Numbered from the stretch's first letter, positions 1 through 15,600 are shown. The stretch: DNA of 64,000 nt from Prostheceraeus crozeri (GCA_907163375.1 CAJQUW010005534.1:372001-436000); one strand, 5' to 3'. Notes: generated by a model from the sequence alone, not told the origin. Numbers and translations are program-made.

Positions 1-528
1 TCGTCTACATTGTCTATACCAAATATTCAATTTTCAGCGCTGATGCTAGACAAAGCAGGAAGATTTCTTGTTCCTCGGGACTATTTTGTTTGAGGGATGG
101 AGCTTTCAAATAGAGCAGGACTCCTGAGAGGATTCAATAAGCGTTGACTTACTAAGCTTAATACAAAAATCTTTTTAAGTATTCTGTAGATATGACTAAA
201 CCTTTTCATTTTTTGCCATTATTGCAAAAAAAGAACACTTTTTGGATATGTATTTTCCAACTTGAGGAGTTTTTTCTGAATGTGCTGATAATTTTTTCAG
301 TGTTTCGATTATCTTGACCTCGTGAAATGATTTATTCTTCAGACTTCAAGATAATAATTGTAACTTCTGATCAATTTGATTATCGTGCTTTTAGTGACCT
401 CATGATATATTATAATATTATAAATATTAATGCTTTAGACAACATCCTCGTCATATATGTATGTGCAAAAGGAAATGCTTTATCTACAAATCAGTTGAAT
501 AATACAGATTTTTGAATAAGATACTTAC
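1..528. other. AHI1 intron, nothing recognised
   Basis: Intron after the last placed AHI1 exon. It is AT-rich and has no convincing coding, RNA or repeat signature. Confidence 0.5.
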
Positions 529-623
529 ACTCGCAAATCCAACATTCTCAATGTGTTGTCACGTGTATGAATTAGAAGGCATTTGTCGTTCGGATGTACT
601 TGGATATGGTTGATAATCACATT
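529..623 (-). CDS. AHI1: AHI1 exon (WD40 repeat, last exon in window)
   Basis: 95-nt exon, acceptor TTTTTCAG and donor GTAAGT, phase 0 in and phase 2 out. It encodes NVIINHIQVHPNDKCLLIHT then RDNTLRMLDLR, matching human ISYLEIHPNGKRLLIHT and KDSTLRIMDLR. It is too short to appear as a long open frame but joins without gap to the 4404-4598 exon. The next AHI1 exons must lie beyond the left edge. Confidence 0.92.
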
Positions 624-3600
624 CTGAAAAAGATGAAGAAATACAGTTACTAAATACAACAAAAATAGTTTGTCATCGATACATTCCTCATAAAAGAAGT
701 TAGCTTCTTAAGTTCATCAACGAACTATTGATCGTATATTGTCCCCTTATTAGCCACATTCCCATGCTCAGGATTCTGAGATAAACTTTACTCTGCATTT
801 TTTTCAATAAGTCAGGCATGCGAGCGCACAAGAGGGGGTCATAGCAGAAAAACTTTTCATATGGTCCTGTCAGTGACAGAAGAGCGTCTAATGACTCGTA
901 AATGGGCCTGTTCCGTCTCGGAAAAAGGCCCATTCTATTCAAAATGAGGTCCTTCGTTGATGGAGCGGGCCCCTACGATTCGAAATTAGGCCCTCAAATA
1001 CAAAAAGGACCTCTATCATCTCGCCTCGATGATTATTATAATTATTATGGAAAGAATAACATGCGAGCTTGGTTCGAAATCTACTTCAATGCCAAAAGAA
1101 ACAATAATAACAAAACATAGACACAAATAAAAGTCCAGTCACGGCGCGTGTCAAAGCTGGGAATGAGGAAAGTTCAAGGACTTCTGTGGGCAGGTTGTTT
1201 CGATTAGCCCATAGAAGCTGGACAAGACTCGATTGCCGATTGAGGATAGGCGGATGGAAGGGATGATGAGGGCCGTGGTGAAGGAGGATCATAGGCGACT
1301 CCTGGAGCTGACTTGAGAGATCGGGAGAAGGCTGTCTGCGAAGTAAGAGGGAGCATTACCATTGAGACAGTGGTAGACCAGAATAGCAAGCCTATAGCCA
1401 ATCCGCACATATATCCGCAACCATTGGAGGTAGGCTACCCATGATTGATGGCAACATGGCCGGAGGCAGTGAGCTCCTTGTGATGTCAGCAATAATTGTG
1501 AATGTGATTAATGGCGCTCTATAAATATATAGTTATTATTATTATTAATGTCAGCAAGGGACCTTAAGAGATAATTAACCTCTGGTTCTCAGAACCATTT
1601 CAACTAATTGAAACGGCGGTATTCCTTATTTTGAAGCCAATTTATGCTCCAAACCCCTCTTTGTCTAACTACTCATTCGCAGGGGCGACGGAAATTATAT
1701 GAGACGCTGAAAATTCTTCTTTTGTTTGAAAAGTAGGACTGTGCGCTAGTCGCACCTCCTCGCACCGGGCATGATAACCGGAAAAGTGAACCGAAAATTT
1801 TAAGCGTTGACCTACAGCCCTTTTTAAAGTATAGGCGAAGCGTGACACTCCTCGCACCAATATCCTCGTAAAAGGTGTGGTCTTGGAGCAGGTGTCTCAC
1901 TTCCGGTACCTTGGTAGCAGCGTCACGTCGGATGCAAGGTGTGACGAAGATGTCAAGCGGCGGATTGGTATGGGAAAGACGACATATAAGAAGATGGAGA
2001 GGGTGCTTGCTTCACGTAACATTGGCGTGGCAATGAGAATCCGACTACTTAGATGTTACGTGTGGTCGGTGCTTCTCTATAGATGTGAAGCATGCTCCAT
2101 AAATCAGATGATGCAGGCAAGGTTGGAAGCGGCGGAGATGTGGTTCCTTAGGCGGATGTAGCGCATTCCATGGATACAGAAAGTTAGCAACGAAGCCGTA
2201 CTCGAACGCACATGTACATCAAGGCAACTGATGATGACCATCTTTACAAGGTAAATACGCTTCCTTGGTCATTCCTTCGGAAATAGAAGCACGAAGATCT
2301 TGCTCTAACCGGCAAAATCGAAGGAAGGAGAGAGCGCGGACGTCAACGATTGTCCTTCATGGGGTGACTTGAGAGAGCGACGGGCAGGAGAGCCACGACC
2401 ATCATAACAATGTGCAAGAGACGAGATGAACACCTGATTGTCGCCAACGTCAGCTTCTGACATGGCGCTACTGATTGATTGATGAAGTATAATTTGATTC
2501 GCGCACTAGATTGCCGTGCAAGGGTCAACTAAAATTTCAAATCCTTGAAGGTATGGTCTCTATCTTTCATAATAAATGCTTATATTTTCTGGAGTTCAAT
2601 GCAAATTTTATAGAGACTTAGGAAAATTCAGATAGAGCTAAATAAAGACTTTGAAACAGACTTCGGTCACAAATATGCCTCCATTAATTTTATTCTGCCA
2701 ATACTTGCAAGTCACTCTCATCATACTTAACCCGCACGTCTGCATGATTCTAATGGATTTCTTTAAAACTAAATGAAAACAGAAATTATTAAGATATGCA
2801 ATAAAATTTGTAAAAAAATTACAATCACTAAAATAGTAAGTCAGTGGCAGAAGAAACGTCGGGCTTTTAACTGATTCTTTCAAAAATATAACAAAGGAAG
2901 GGTTTTGATTTTTTTCAAAATACCTGAGCACATCAGTAAATGTAGAGAGATGCGAAGCAATTTCACCGTTGTCTACAAATAAATTTGCAAGAATGTCAAC
3001 ATAACACGGCTTCAAGCTGTCTATCTGCTGTGGTATTGTTAAGAGAAAATGAATGCCGAAAAAGATCTTTCGACCGGATCGCTGGTCGCTGAATTGTGAA
3101 AATAGCCTATATCTTAGCAAGAGAAGCAACAGCAGGGTACGCAGTATTCACTGTGAGATTCCAAAATTCTGAGGTCGCTGTAATTGAGATTTCGCGGCCT
3201 AAAATGATTTATCATGAATTTAAATTATCTAATTTCCGTCACTTTTCACATTTCTTTCTCAGCATCAAAAAATTCATCGGCAACATCATGATACAGCCGT
3301 GATTTTCAAAAGGCTTCATTTTCATGACATAGAAATGTGAAGTCTGAATTGAATTGAATTGATAAACAGAATTGAATATTATTCTCCTAGTTGGATTAAT
3401 TACACTGCATGCTTAAAATATTTTTCACTCAAATTTACTATGATTAAAATAACAGATAAAATGATTAATTTTAACTAAAATATGCAGTAAAGCATCAATC
3501 TGATAGAAATCTACGCATTTCGGTGCACGTGTACACTGCGCACAGCCCTATTGAAAAGTGAATGAGCTGGCTGCCGTCTTTGTGTAAATATTTACTGGAA

Positions 3601-6600
3601 TCCTACGTCGTACATCAAAAGCAATAATCATTTCATTAATCACATTATGATGGAATGATAAATATACATTGATTTCAATGTCTTTTAACATTAACTTGAT
3701 TTTGAATTGAAGTACCAAGCCTGCTGTCACTGAGATAAATATGCAATCTTTCAGAGAAGCATATTCGTTGTGCGCATCACATGACACCGCACTGGTACAT
3801 TCGTCGTACAAGGAATGATAACAACGAATTTGAATCGATGCAAGCATGAAAGCATCATATTATTTTTAAGCTAATGGATGACAAACTCGGAAAATTTTGA
3901 CAATAACAGAGATAGTAGGAAAGGGTAATTATCCCAATTTGCACTTTAAATTGATGCCTACGTTGTGAACTCTTAATTAATTTTATATTTCTTGTGAGTA
4001 TCCAAATCGACCGTCATTGTCCTGTAAAGCTGATATAGTAGGGAGCTGGAAAGACTCGTATTATTCTCAAAATATGTTGTGATTATCGAAATTGGTCAGC
4101 TGGTAACTAGCTACTATTTCAGTTCGAGTTTTCTCTAAGGTTAGGATTTCGGAAAGTAGGGATAGTTTCAAACTACTTAAAAACGCTTTTTAACACTTGC
4201 AATCCCATCGTCACGAAACTGCTACTTGATTCAAATGTAATAGATTTTCTTTCAAATTCTCGCGCATTAGATACATGCATCCGTAGGATAGCAGGATCCA
4301 TTGCTACAACGCCTCCTTTTTATCTATCTAGCTTAACGAGTGTTCTTTATTTTCAAGTGTCAGTTATTGATTTTCACTTTCTTCAACAAAAAAGATGACT
4401 TACTTCAAGCTCTTTTTCCGCAATCGTCTGAAGTAATGTCCAATTGCGAAGAAACCCAGGGCGTCCTTGCTGCTCTGTTACGAAGACGTTCCATACACAG
4501 ACAACCCCTGCAGAATCACCGCTATACAATTTCCGTCCGTCAGAAGTGAACGATAAACTGTTTACAAAGCCCTGATGGTCATCCAGTTCTTGCAAAAGCT
4601 GTAAAATCAAAATCTCCATGTTTGAAAATTAGTTGAGCACTAAACCAATGGTGACAAATAAATAGAAACTACAAGCGTCAGGTGAGCGATCTCCAAGAAA
4701 TCCAAACAAAAATTCATTCTACTGAAACGAAATGAACATTTGCTCTCAGTGCGATCATTTCATGTATTCACACGCAACTAAGGTTAAAGCGGGTATTACA
4801 CTATATTAGTTTTCATGCACAATCTGCAGCTTGAAGATCTTCTACGACTACTCTATTATCGTTGAAGAGAAGCTATGAAATCATTTAAGGCATTGGAAAT
4901 GTTTAATTCATCGGAACGCATCTCATGCAAAATTCTACATTATAATTGTTGAACCGTTTCAATGAAATTTTGAATGAGCGTCATTACAATTTAATTTTAC
5001 CAACTGCGAGTACAAGAAGCAATCGAGTAATTCAATTTTTCACATGAGTCATTGACCAAGTCACTGAATCGCTGATGAACGGCATTACTCCGAAAACTCT
5101 TCGCTCATTAATACACTGAAGAAACATACATACATTTTCTGATCAAATAGATAATACATTCAAAACTTCTTTAGCCAGAATAAGTCATAAAAAAAGAACA
5201 AGTCCAATAATAATGTTTAAACTTTAAATCAGGCCGGGCGACTTTGAGCTCTGAAGACCCATGGGGCGAGGAGATTACACTAGTCTAAAATCAAGGATCC
5301 ATCCTCATTAAGATGTAAATATTTAACCTGAAACAAGTGAGAAGATTTTTTGCTAGAAGCGTTTGAAGTTAATACACGCACTGTATTTTCATAAATTGAT
5401 ACATGTGTTGTACACTTACATATACACGCAAATTAGACAACATAATTAAAAAATCATACTACAATTCTCGCTCTATGTGGTTTAATGTATTTTCATGACT
5501 ACGAGGCTTGCGAGGAATTAGGCAATCACTTCAAATTGGTTTTGAAAATTGAGCCGTATCTTCTCTTCAAGTGTTTCGAGCTCTGTTTGTGTCAACTGTA
5601 TCATCATCTAAGAAATAATGTCGACAAATAAACAGAATATTTTTCAATTCAAAACTTCAACAACAAAGTTAAAAACAAAAAGCTGGGTGAAAATGAGTCA
5701 CTACCTCTGTTAGCAGCTTTCTTACAGCAGACTGACACGGGTGAAAATGTGATAATACTTACATTTCCCTGAATGTCAAAATGAATAAACAGAATCATGA
5801 ACAGAGTTCACAGTAATATTGCTTTATAGAATGTAACTTTTTAAAAACCCCGGCCACACTTTACATCTAATGCAATTCCGACCAAGCTATAAGAATGAAC
5901 ATGAATACGAAAAATGCATAAACTAAATGATAGGACATGATTTTCGGGTACCATCTTTATTTGTGCGTACCCACTGCGTCGTGCGACGCTTCGCCAAAAA
6001 AGCTACTCATGCACATATATACATGAAAAATCTGTACAGTTGCGAAGTTTCGAGAAAGTAAGTGAAATTCACCAAATCAATCCAATGAAATAAAATTCTC
6101 AAAAATTCACGTCAAATCGCAATGACATGAAAGGAAATAGTGAGCAATAACAGATGTGAAAACTAAAGGAGGAAAGGGGAAATACATGCACGTCAGCTTG
6201 CAGTTTAATCTTTAGATCTTCTCCCTTGTATCTACCACTAGGTCAGAGGTTTGGATCTCATGTGTAAAATATCAATTTTTATTCGATATCTTGGAATTTT
6301 AATGAGCTATTTTGGTAAGAAATTCCATTGGGATATTTTTCGAACTCTGTAATTCCTTTTCAGTGATCATCTCATTTTTTTAATATATCATGTTTTCACG
6401 TAATTTTTCACGTCATTTTTTCACGTAATGATTTTCACCACATTTGTGCATCATTATATGATCATGACTTCTTAATTATTGGTATCATAATTCGCATTCT
6501 TTCTTTATATTTCATTATCAAATAAACCTGTAAAGCTAGATAAGTGGAGCACAATTATGTTATTATCATGTGAAAATCTCTCCTTCAAGGCTAACTATGC

Positions 6601-9600
6601 TTTGTCTTGATTTACAGATTCCAATGCGCTATACCAAATAATAGGCTCATCTAAAATCATAGTTGAATTACATGAATTTTAATGATCGTGAAATCTCAAT
6701 AAGAATTTTAGATAAGATATTTCAATTTGATAGATATTTTAAGTCATATACAACACTACTTTTTCATCACTTTCCATGCAATAAAATCTGCAAGATTGTT
6801 ATAGACTAGATGAAACACTTCACATGAAACTGAGAAACACAATTTCCTGAGAGAATGCTTAGTAAGCAGTCTTACCTCAGTTCGATCACCATCGATTCCC
6901 CAGATTCGAACAGATTTGTCATAGGCCGCTGTGACCACAACAGAAGTGACTCGAGGATGAAATTGTGCTGCGTAAACGAAAGTAGGATGCGCCAACACTT
7001 TCTCTTGTTTCTCCTCTGCTACTGACCAGACACGTGCTGTTCCATCAGCAGAGGCAGAAAGCAGTAATTTACTCTTTCTAGACCAACTTAAGTCATAAAC
7101 CAGCTTTCTGTGTCCTGTCAAGCGACATTTAACACGACCCGACGGAAACTGAAAAGGAATTTGCGGATGCTGTAAATATATGCATATAATGTTCGCTACT
7201 CATGCAGATAGATTACAAGTAGTCTTATAATCCTGTAAATTTATTTATGAGAACTCACGTCAAAGACAAGGAGAGGAAAATCGCCTTCGTCATTGCAAGC
7301 CGCAGCGAGTCTTGAGCCTTCATGTGAAAATTTTACAGTCGAACATCCCCTTGTTCCCGTGCTCAAACTTAGACCGAGTTTGTTCGGCACTTTGCACATC
7401 TGACCAGGCAAGCGTGTCCACAACTCCGGTCTGGAAGCAGCCAGCGCCTGAAGCCGCTCTTCACGACCTCCAGGATCTAATAAGTCCCGAAGGTTCTGAT
7501 AAGTCATAGATCCAGCCTCAGGCTGATTGGGAAATAGAGACCGCATGCCTTTGTGCATCTGTTCCTCTGGTGCCATTTTCATGCCTGTCATAGTAACATA
7601 GAGAGTTGAGGGATAAACAGAGCGCTGACCACTGCCCCACCAATCAAAGAGGTAACATGTGTCAGGATCAACATTGCGTACGAAGGAAGGAGGATTGTAC
7701 AGCTGCAGACGAACTTTCTTGTCGGCGTTCTTGTTGCCATTTGCGCCAACAGGCCGAAGGAAAGCCCATGCCACACGATACCAACCACTCTCTCGCTGAG
7801 CTACCTGATACTGGGCTGCAGCTGTGGCGGGCGACACGAAATCCAGAAGCTGTTGAATGGATGTCACATAAAGCTACTGAACACTAATGACAATTTAAAA
7901 AATTTTGATAAATATGGACTTAATAACATCGACTTTACAAGACGTTGACATTCTGGTATACGTTTTCATCCCATCCACTATTTTGATGTATTTTTGTGTT
8001 ACTTTCAACATGATTTTGGATTATAATCAGCTCTCTTCTAGTTTATGAAAATATAAATTTGTCCTACGACGCAAAAAAATTGTCTTTACTTTTCTAAAAA
8101 CATTTCGGCGAGCCGTCCTTCTAAATAAGATTTATAATTTGAATTGATTTCATCAAACTAGAGCATTAAGCCAGTAACACATAGAATCAAAGCTTCGGGC
8201 AATAAAAGTATAATACACCAACGTAGTTCCCTTTTTGTCTTACTAGTATTATCAATGTAAAAAACGTAGACGCATGTAGTTTTAAAGAATCTATTCAACA
8301 TGCTTTGTCGTTTCAATATACAATAAAAAGCCGATTGAATTTACTTGATTGGACTTCCATATTCACAATGTAAAAATCCCACCGAAAATATAATAATAAG
8401 AAAATGTTTTTAAAATACATGTATATGGTAGAAAACGTGAAGTAATTCGCCTTTATATTCTCTGAGGATTAATCAGCATTGATTATCACTCTCACCTCGA
8501 AGAAAATGATGGCTCGCTCATTGTCGGTGATATAATTTGAATTCTCATTGAAGACTATCTTCTCTTCCCAAACCGGTAAAGTTGAACGTTGTTTCTTGAA
8601 ATCACAAGGTTGGGTCATAATCGGCAACAGATAACCAACCTTGTCGACGTCTTCATAGAAAGAAACAACTTTTCGATCTCTGAAAAAAACAATCAATGAA
8701 TTTGAATTGGTTGACAGAATTACAGGAGTCGAGCCACAATATAATAGAAGTAATGAAATTCATTAAATATTCGCTACTAGTTATAGGAAACTGTAAACCT
8801 TACCTGTGTTGCTTATCCAAGTATTTTCCGGTATCCATGTCCATGATATGAACACGTACCATTGGATGAGCGATACACAGGTCAGTTTTCAACCTATCTG
8901 TTCGATGGATAATGATACTGAGCACACGCCCTTCGTCCGAGATCGTGAGCGGATCGATAGGAGGAGGCTCTGTTTCCTCCTCTAAATCTTCCCTAGCCTC
9001 CCCTTCTGCAGCAGCCTCATCTTCATCTAAACGCTCTTTGGAGGCGCCTCGAGCCTTCTTCTTGCGCCGACGACGACCTTTCTTTTCCTCTTCAGGTGGC
9101 GCTTCTTGCTCAACATTCTCTTCATCCTGGACTTCGGGCTGAGCTTCGTCTGCATTCTCCTCAGTCTTCTTCTTCTTTCGTCTAACTTTCTTCTGAGTCT
9201 GAGGTTCTTCTCTGAAAAGAGATCGAACTTTATAGACTTAAAAATACAAATGCAAATGAGTGCATGAGACAGATGTGCTATGGTTGGCCTACGATTAGTC
9301 AGTCAATAAGCTTATCATTGATTATTTTATCATTTGACATTGCTATTCTCATAGTTACTCCGCTCATGTTGCGTGCAATGAATACGCACCTCTATCAGTC
9401 TGGCCGCCAGTGAGAGTTTCTGCAGGCAAAGAGGCCGGAAACAGGACTATCACAGGATGATGCTTATTCTCTGGCTACCACGAATATGGGCGTCTACCGA
9501 GTTCTATCCCGTTCCTTACGAAAACATACAATTCCCATGGGAAGTGGATTTATGTATTTGGAAAATATGAGATCCTTTATGCCTTGGTGAAAAGCATTTG

Positions 9601-12600
9601 GTCTAGAGTCATACAATTTGGCAAGGAATGTCTACAGGCCATTTCCTATTATGTGTATGTGCTATCATGCTAACAACTTCTGATCAGCGACATGTGCGAC
9701 TATTTCAATTACAAACCAGTGCGATTAAGTACATGAATTATACCATAGAAAGTGTGTTGATAACTGTGACATTTATATTTCTACTGTTCATTGTTTCCGA
9801 AATCATGCGATCATTTGGCGACGAGGTGAAACGGCGGACGAATTCAATGGATTCAAGAGTAGAGCCGATGCCATGGCAAAGGGAAGCTACAAAGGACTGG
9901 CAAGAGATATTCGAAGCTTTCGGTAGAGCAAAAGGCGTGATTGACAATGAAATTGATGCCACGAATCCGACTTCGAAAATGACAGACTTTCTTGACATTT
10001 ATTGGTAAAGAAACTTGTTCTCCAGTGAAATTTCTTTTGACTCCTATACGTACCAAAGGACTACCATGATCATTGAAAACTAGGGCCTACTTCATAAAAG
10101 TGTTATCAGTTGTCAGTTATCAACTGAAAGAATGTCAATTTCATAAGCAACTGATACAAGAGACAGACACCTGATACAACGCTGATCATTCATACCTCAC
10201 TTGATCTACCTTTTTTCTGATCATATGGAGTCGCTACTAAGTTACCTGTGTCTTGCTTGGTAGAACGACTGACTTAAGCACAAATTAGCTGAAAGCTCCC
10301 AGTCTTGAATGATATCTATTACTTGCAATGATTTCTACCGCATGGGAAGCTCATGTGAAATGAAGTTTTATTGTTTTATACGAAATGTGTTAAAATAATA
10401 AAATTAAAATATTATTATGCTCTTATTGGCAGCAAAGGTTTGCGGACAGAATGTCGACAGTTGTTGATTAAGATCTTTTGCACTTTCCTTTTCAATTCAA
10501 TATAGAACACCATCTTCAGCTACACTGCATGTTTTAGAATACGGTGCTCACACCGCATGCAGTAAATGCCGTATTTCAAATACGGCCGCGGCTGCTATGT
10601 ATTGAAAGCTCGTTCTTCGCTGTGGTTTCTACGTGTGATAGCTTCTCACTACTATAGTGGAATAGCGAAATGCTTCATCAGGTTCATATCTATGTTGTTG
10701 AATGTCAGATATATTGCGGAATATTTCATTTTAAGAAAACAGAAGTGAAATTTATTGTTGATTATATTTCAGAATCATCCACGTGACTTTACTTATACTT
10801 TTCCTTTAATTTGAACATAGTGTACTATTGTATATGGCCACAATTCATCTATTGATTACAACTATGCTCAATAAAATATACATGTTCGTTTATCATTAAT
10901 AATTTTTTTTTGTTTATCATTTTGTAAAATGGTACTAAAAATTGTAGATTTGTAACTAAAGTTAAGGTTTTCATTTTAGAGAGAAAGCAGTTTTTGTATG
11001 TATATGACTGCACTGAATCTGTGGCTTCTGATACTTTCATGTTTCTGAAGCATATGAGCTCTATGTCCTGCATACCTAGCTACACGATGACTATTTTCAG
11101 GGAAGAAATTAGCACTATGTGCATGAGCCTTGATGATTAGCATGGTATAGGTTGACACACATCAGTTCAAGTTAGCTGCTGCACTCACCTATGAGTAGAT
11201 GATAATAGTGATGAAATTGAATAATTATTCTAAAATATTTATCCCAATTTAAAAGTTGCCATGAAATCATTATCTAGTACATTTTTTATTATAATAATAA
11301 TAAATAATAAAAGGATTTATTCATTAATTTATTGTTTAATTACTTATAAGTCCCTTCTGACACAAATTGTCAGATTTTCATGGCCTTTTTCAGGTTTTTT
11401 AAGAATCTAGCTACACGCACGGCGAAAATTAAACCCGAAACCCCCTAAACATGCCTCTGCTCTGAATTAACTATAATTCGATAATATTCGAAAAAACGAA
11501 ATAATTCGATTTGTTCGATAATCAAGTCAAAGCCTGTTGAGTAATGCATTAATAAAAAATTGAGGAAACACTTAAGGACTTGAAAATTTGTAAGTAACAC
11601 CTCGAGCTTTCGGCCATGCCACTTGATAAAGGTTTATGGTTGACAAGTTCGCAGTGTAAATTTACCCATCTTTCTCACGGCTTCTCATCTTTTCAATCAA
11701 TCGGTCGATTGACTTGATGGCGCCTACCTTCCTATCTAAGCAGGGAAATCACTCGTGTTTTTTAAGATTATTAAGTTCATCATCACATTGCAACAAGGCT
11801 GAGTTATTATAGTCTCACACGAGTATACAGCAGAGGTCTGCAGTACGACTGTTCTACCTTAGCACGCTCGGTCCACCACCAGAGTGTGGGTGCGCACAGG
11901 AGGCGGTTGATGCTCGTGCTTCAGTCATGCATTGGTAAATTGCATACATATGCATACATGTATTGGTCTTTAGCCAATCTACCTGTGTAGGCACATTGAA
12001 AGAATGCTGCTTATTTAACTTTTATCGTCGTGGAATGTAAAACTTCAGTGGAATATAGAGCTAAGTCATTCAATTATCTCGATTTAAAATTTTACGGTGA
12101 TTCCTCGTCAACACGAAAGCAAAACACGACTGTAATAGTCAAAGCACGAAACGAAACAATATCGTGTTCGTGTCACGAACGCAGACTTCTAGTATACAAT
12201 ACTGAAGCGAGTATTCAACTTTGTGCACATCTTGAGTGTTCAGGGTTCCGAAGTTTCGCGTACTATGAACATCATTCATAACAGAAGTCTACTAATATTC
12301 CCAACGTTCTGGAGCCAAAAAGCAAAATCTCAAGCTTTTGACTATAACATAACATGATGATCGTATGACATGACATAACGATGTAGAAGTTAAATATTAT
12401 AACTCTTACAGAGCAACAAATAGTAGTCGCAGTAGTAAATTTGCTCCACACTATTTCATCGACTGCAGGGATAACAACAACCCTTAACCAGGATGAAAAA
12501 TTGCTAATTTTGAAAAACTTTACAGATTTAAAAATGGTGACACAGCCTCTGGAGCTGAATGATTTCATTCTTTACTTCTTCTGACAGAAAAACAAGCATT

Positions 12601-15600
12601 CAGATACTTTGCAAATGAATGAGGTTTCTTTAATGACTGATACTGACTGTGTGGACATGGTTTCCTAGCTCAGTTCTTCAACTTAAGGATATATTGTGCC
12701 TTCAACAGCTCTTGCCTTTACTTCACTTTTTGTGACAAAGATCAGCTATTTTCAATTCGACGAGTGTGCTCCATTGATTTGTGACTCGACATAAGAAGAT
12801 TCAGTTATGTACTGGGTAGAATATGCACTTCGTTTGGCTTTTCTGAACTGATGTGTTATTCCTTCTGCCAATGAGGCAAGGCCTTTCGGAAGATTCTACG
12901 TGAGATTTTATCTGCTCACGTGGTGAGGATTCATCTGCTACTGCTCAACAGTGGCGGGCGCGATTCGATTTTCGCACGATTCCTAATCGTGCGACTCAGC
13001 GCACGATTAATCGAAAATCGCACGATTCTGAATACTTTCAGATCAATGACTATAGAAAATTGCAGTTAATATAGCTTAGATCATTCATTAAAAGTTTGAT
13101 AGTTTCATTAAAATTGAGAGCAGGTGAAGCCTATAGTCTATTTAGACTGAGATTATAACTACCCTACTTATTAATGCGATGCAATATTTGAAAGTATTTG
13201 GGAAAACATCATAAAAAATATCAACACAAAAGTCGCAAACAAGGCAAGAAAAGTCTTGATGATCTTTTTACAAGATTCTACTGCAAATCTGCCGTCAAAG
13301 AAGTACACTGCAAGTACTACATATGTATATGTACTATGAAGTATATTGCATGAAATAACGGGATCTCAATATTTTCTTCCATTGTGAGGGAACCCGCGGA
13401 AAGCGATGGACATTCAAAGAATGCTCTTTGTCGAGCATACTTGCGAGTACAGTTTATATACGAGTATACATACTTTATCGAGTATATCGAGTGTACGGTC
13501 CTGATGATGGTCACGTGCAGTGATCGAAAGTACTCGATAAAGTATGTATATATAAACTATATACTCGCAAGCATACTCGATAAAGAGCATTCTTTGAATG
13601 TCCATCGTTTCCTACGGGTTCCTTTACAGACTTGAACGACAGCTTGCTCAGTCGTTCTAGATTTGTAGGCTAGTTTCGGCCTTTCCGAGCCGCACTATGA
13701 GTCTCAATGATGACGAAGCGCACTGTATAAAGCACTTTTCTGTTTTAAATCGACCACTCACCCCTTTTCATCTCCGTCATCAAATATGATTGAACTGCTT
13801 AAAATCTCTCAGCATCAAATGCTTCACCACTTGCTATGAATGACAAGAGAAGCGCGTTATCACGTGCAAATGACAAACGCACAGGTTAATTGTTTTCTTC
13901 TCATCTCTCTTAACAACTCAATATCTAAAAAGCTGAATAGTGTTAATCATTGATATTTATTTTTTCATCTACTAACATTAGTAAATCTCATGACATAACA
14001 CACGCTGTAATGTCATTTGGCAACGTGCAACACCAAATATCGCACTGAGTAAATTCCATGTAGAAAAGTGCTACCTTGCAGACATGTGAAAGCTACACTT
14101 CACCATAATCAGTTTGAATTTTTAAAAGGATTCTATGACTGATGCTAACCAGCTTCTTACCTGACTATGCTAAATGACTTCATTACACGGTTTCTCACTA
14201 GGGTACCCGGTAGTTGTTTAACTTTGGTTTCTTCCGTTTCGTGGATTCTTCGAATTTTTAACTGTATCGTGTTTTAATTTAATTATCAAGTCTATCTTTG
14301 ACGACAATTTTTATTCAGTATTCACTACATATTTTTTCAATGTTCTTCCAACTGGTCATTGCATCGGATGAATTTTCGGAAAACATCAATTGTTTAAAGA
14401 ATTCGTGTAGGTCACGAACATCGTGGCTAAAACACTAAATTTTTAAGGTTTTCCGAAAATTCTTACGATGGAATGCCCAGTTGGAAGTGCAAATTTTGCA
14501 CCTTTTTGAAACTCAATTATTTCTTATTCTTTAGAGCAGAATAATTATCATGAGTTAAATAAGATATTAAATCAAGGTATTGTTTGGAAATCATTTTATT
14601 TAATCAAAATTATGACATTCTGAAAGCAATTCGACGCGCTGCTGTAATGGAGGAAAAGATAACAACATCAATATTCATTTCGACGGTCTGCCCGCTTCAG
14701 CTGTTCATCATTTAACAATATCAAATGATGATGTTTATGCCCATAATGCAATTTTCAAGAAACCACACATTCATCTACTTCACAGTCAAAGTCAAGATAT
14801 CTCCCTCATAAAGTTATCAAAAGTAGAAATCTTTGTAGTAGAAGATACGAAATGCGTATATACATTTATGACACTGACAACTCGGCAAAGATTAATTTCT
14901 GAACAAAGGTATAACGTAGTTCGAATAATGACATGAGCACAATGTAACTCGCACTTAAGCACACGCATTTCCTAAGCATCTGCTATAATTTCGTGAAGTC
15001 ATATTAATTATTTCAATTCAAATTTTTCATTTTCCTTTTAGCAGTATGAGTTTCTGGCAACTACAAATGGTGGGAAAGTTCATGGAGTGCTAGGCTCGCC
15101 GGCCAAGTAGATGAGAAAAAGGATGAAACGTTCCTTACGGATGTCAAGGAATATTGAGATTTTGACAGTTGGTTATCCTTAAAAGTTTGATGTATCAATT
15201 GCTCTTTCTGTGTGTAATGGATTCCTGTTCAATCTCCAGTCAGCCTCAATTCACCAGAATTGCCAGCATATATTCCTCATGTTTTTCCATAGTACTCGTA
15301 GCTTGTCGACAATTAATCAATTCTGTAGCAAATAGGCTATAGCAAGTGACTTTCTTTCAACTGTCAATCTTGTTTAATTGAGACATAAGTTTTAAAGTGG
15401 TTTTGCCCAATTAAGCGGATTCTAAAATATGTCGATGGAATTTTACGCACTCATGAAATAGAAATGTAAATTGAAGTTTGTCAACATAAAGCAAGCTAGT
15501 GTCCAAACTAGGTCAGACAGACTGTAATGACAGTTTGAATAAGTCACGCGAAAATTATTTTGTAAGACATTCTAGTGCCATTATTTTTGCAGTTTGTACA

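Noticed and set aside
7606-7887. Plus-strand cysteine/histidine-containing frame
   Set aside because: Shadow of the AHI1 exon at 7,259-7,849.
8912-9142. Plus-strand serine-rich frame
   Set aside because: It is the antisense of the glutamate/lysine-rich AHI1 exon at 8,804-9,211, whose minus reading has clear homology and splice sites.
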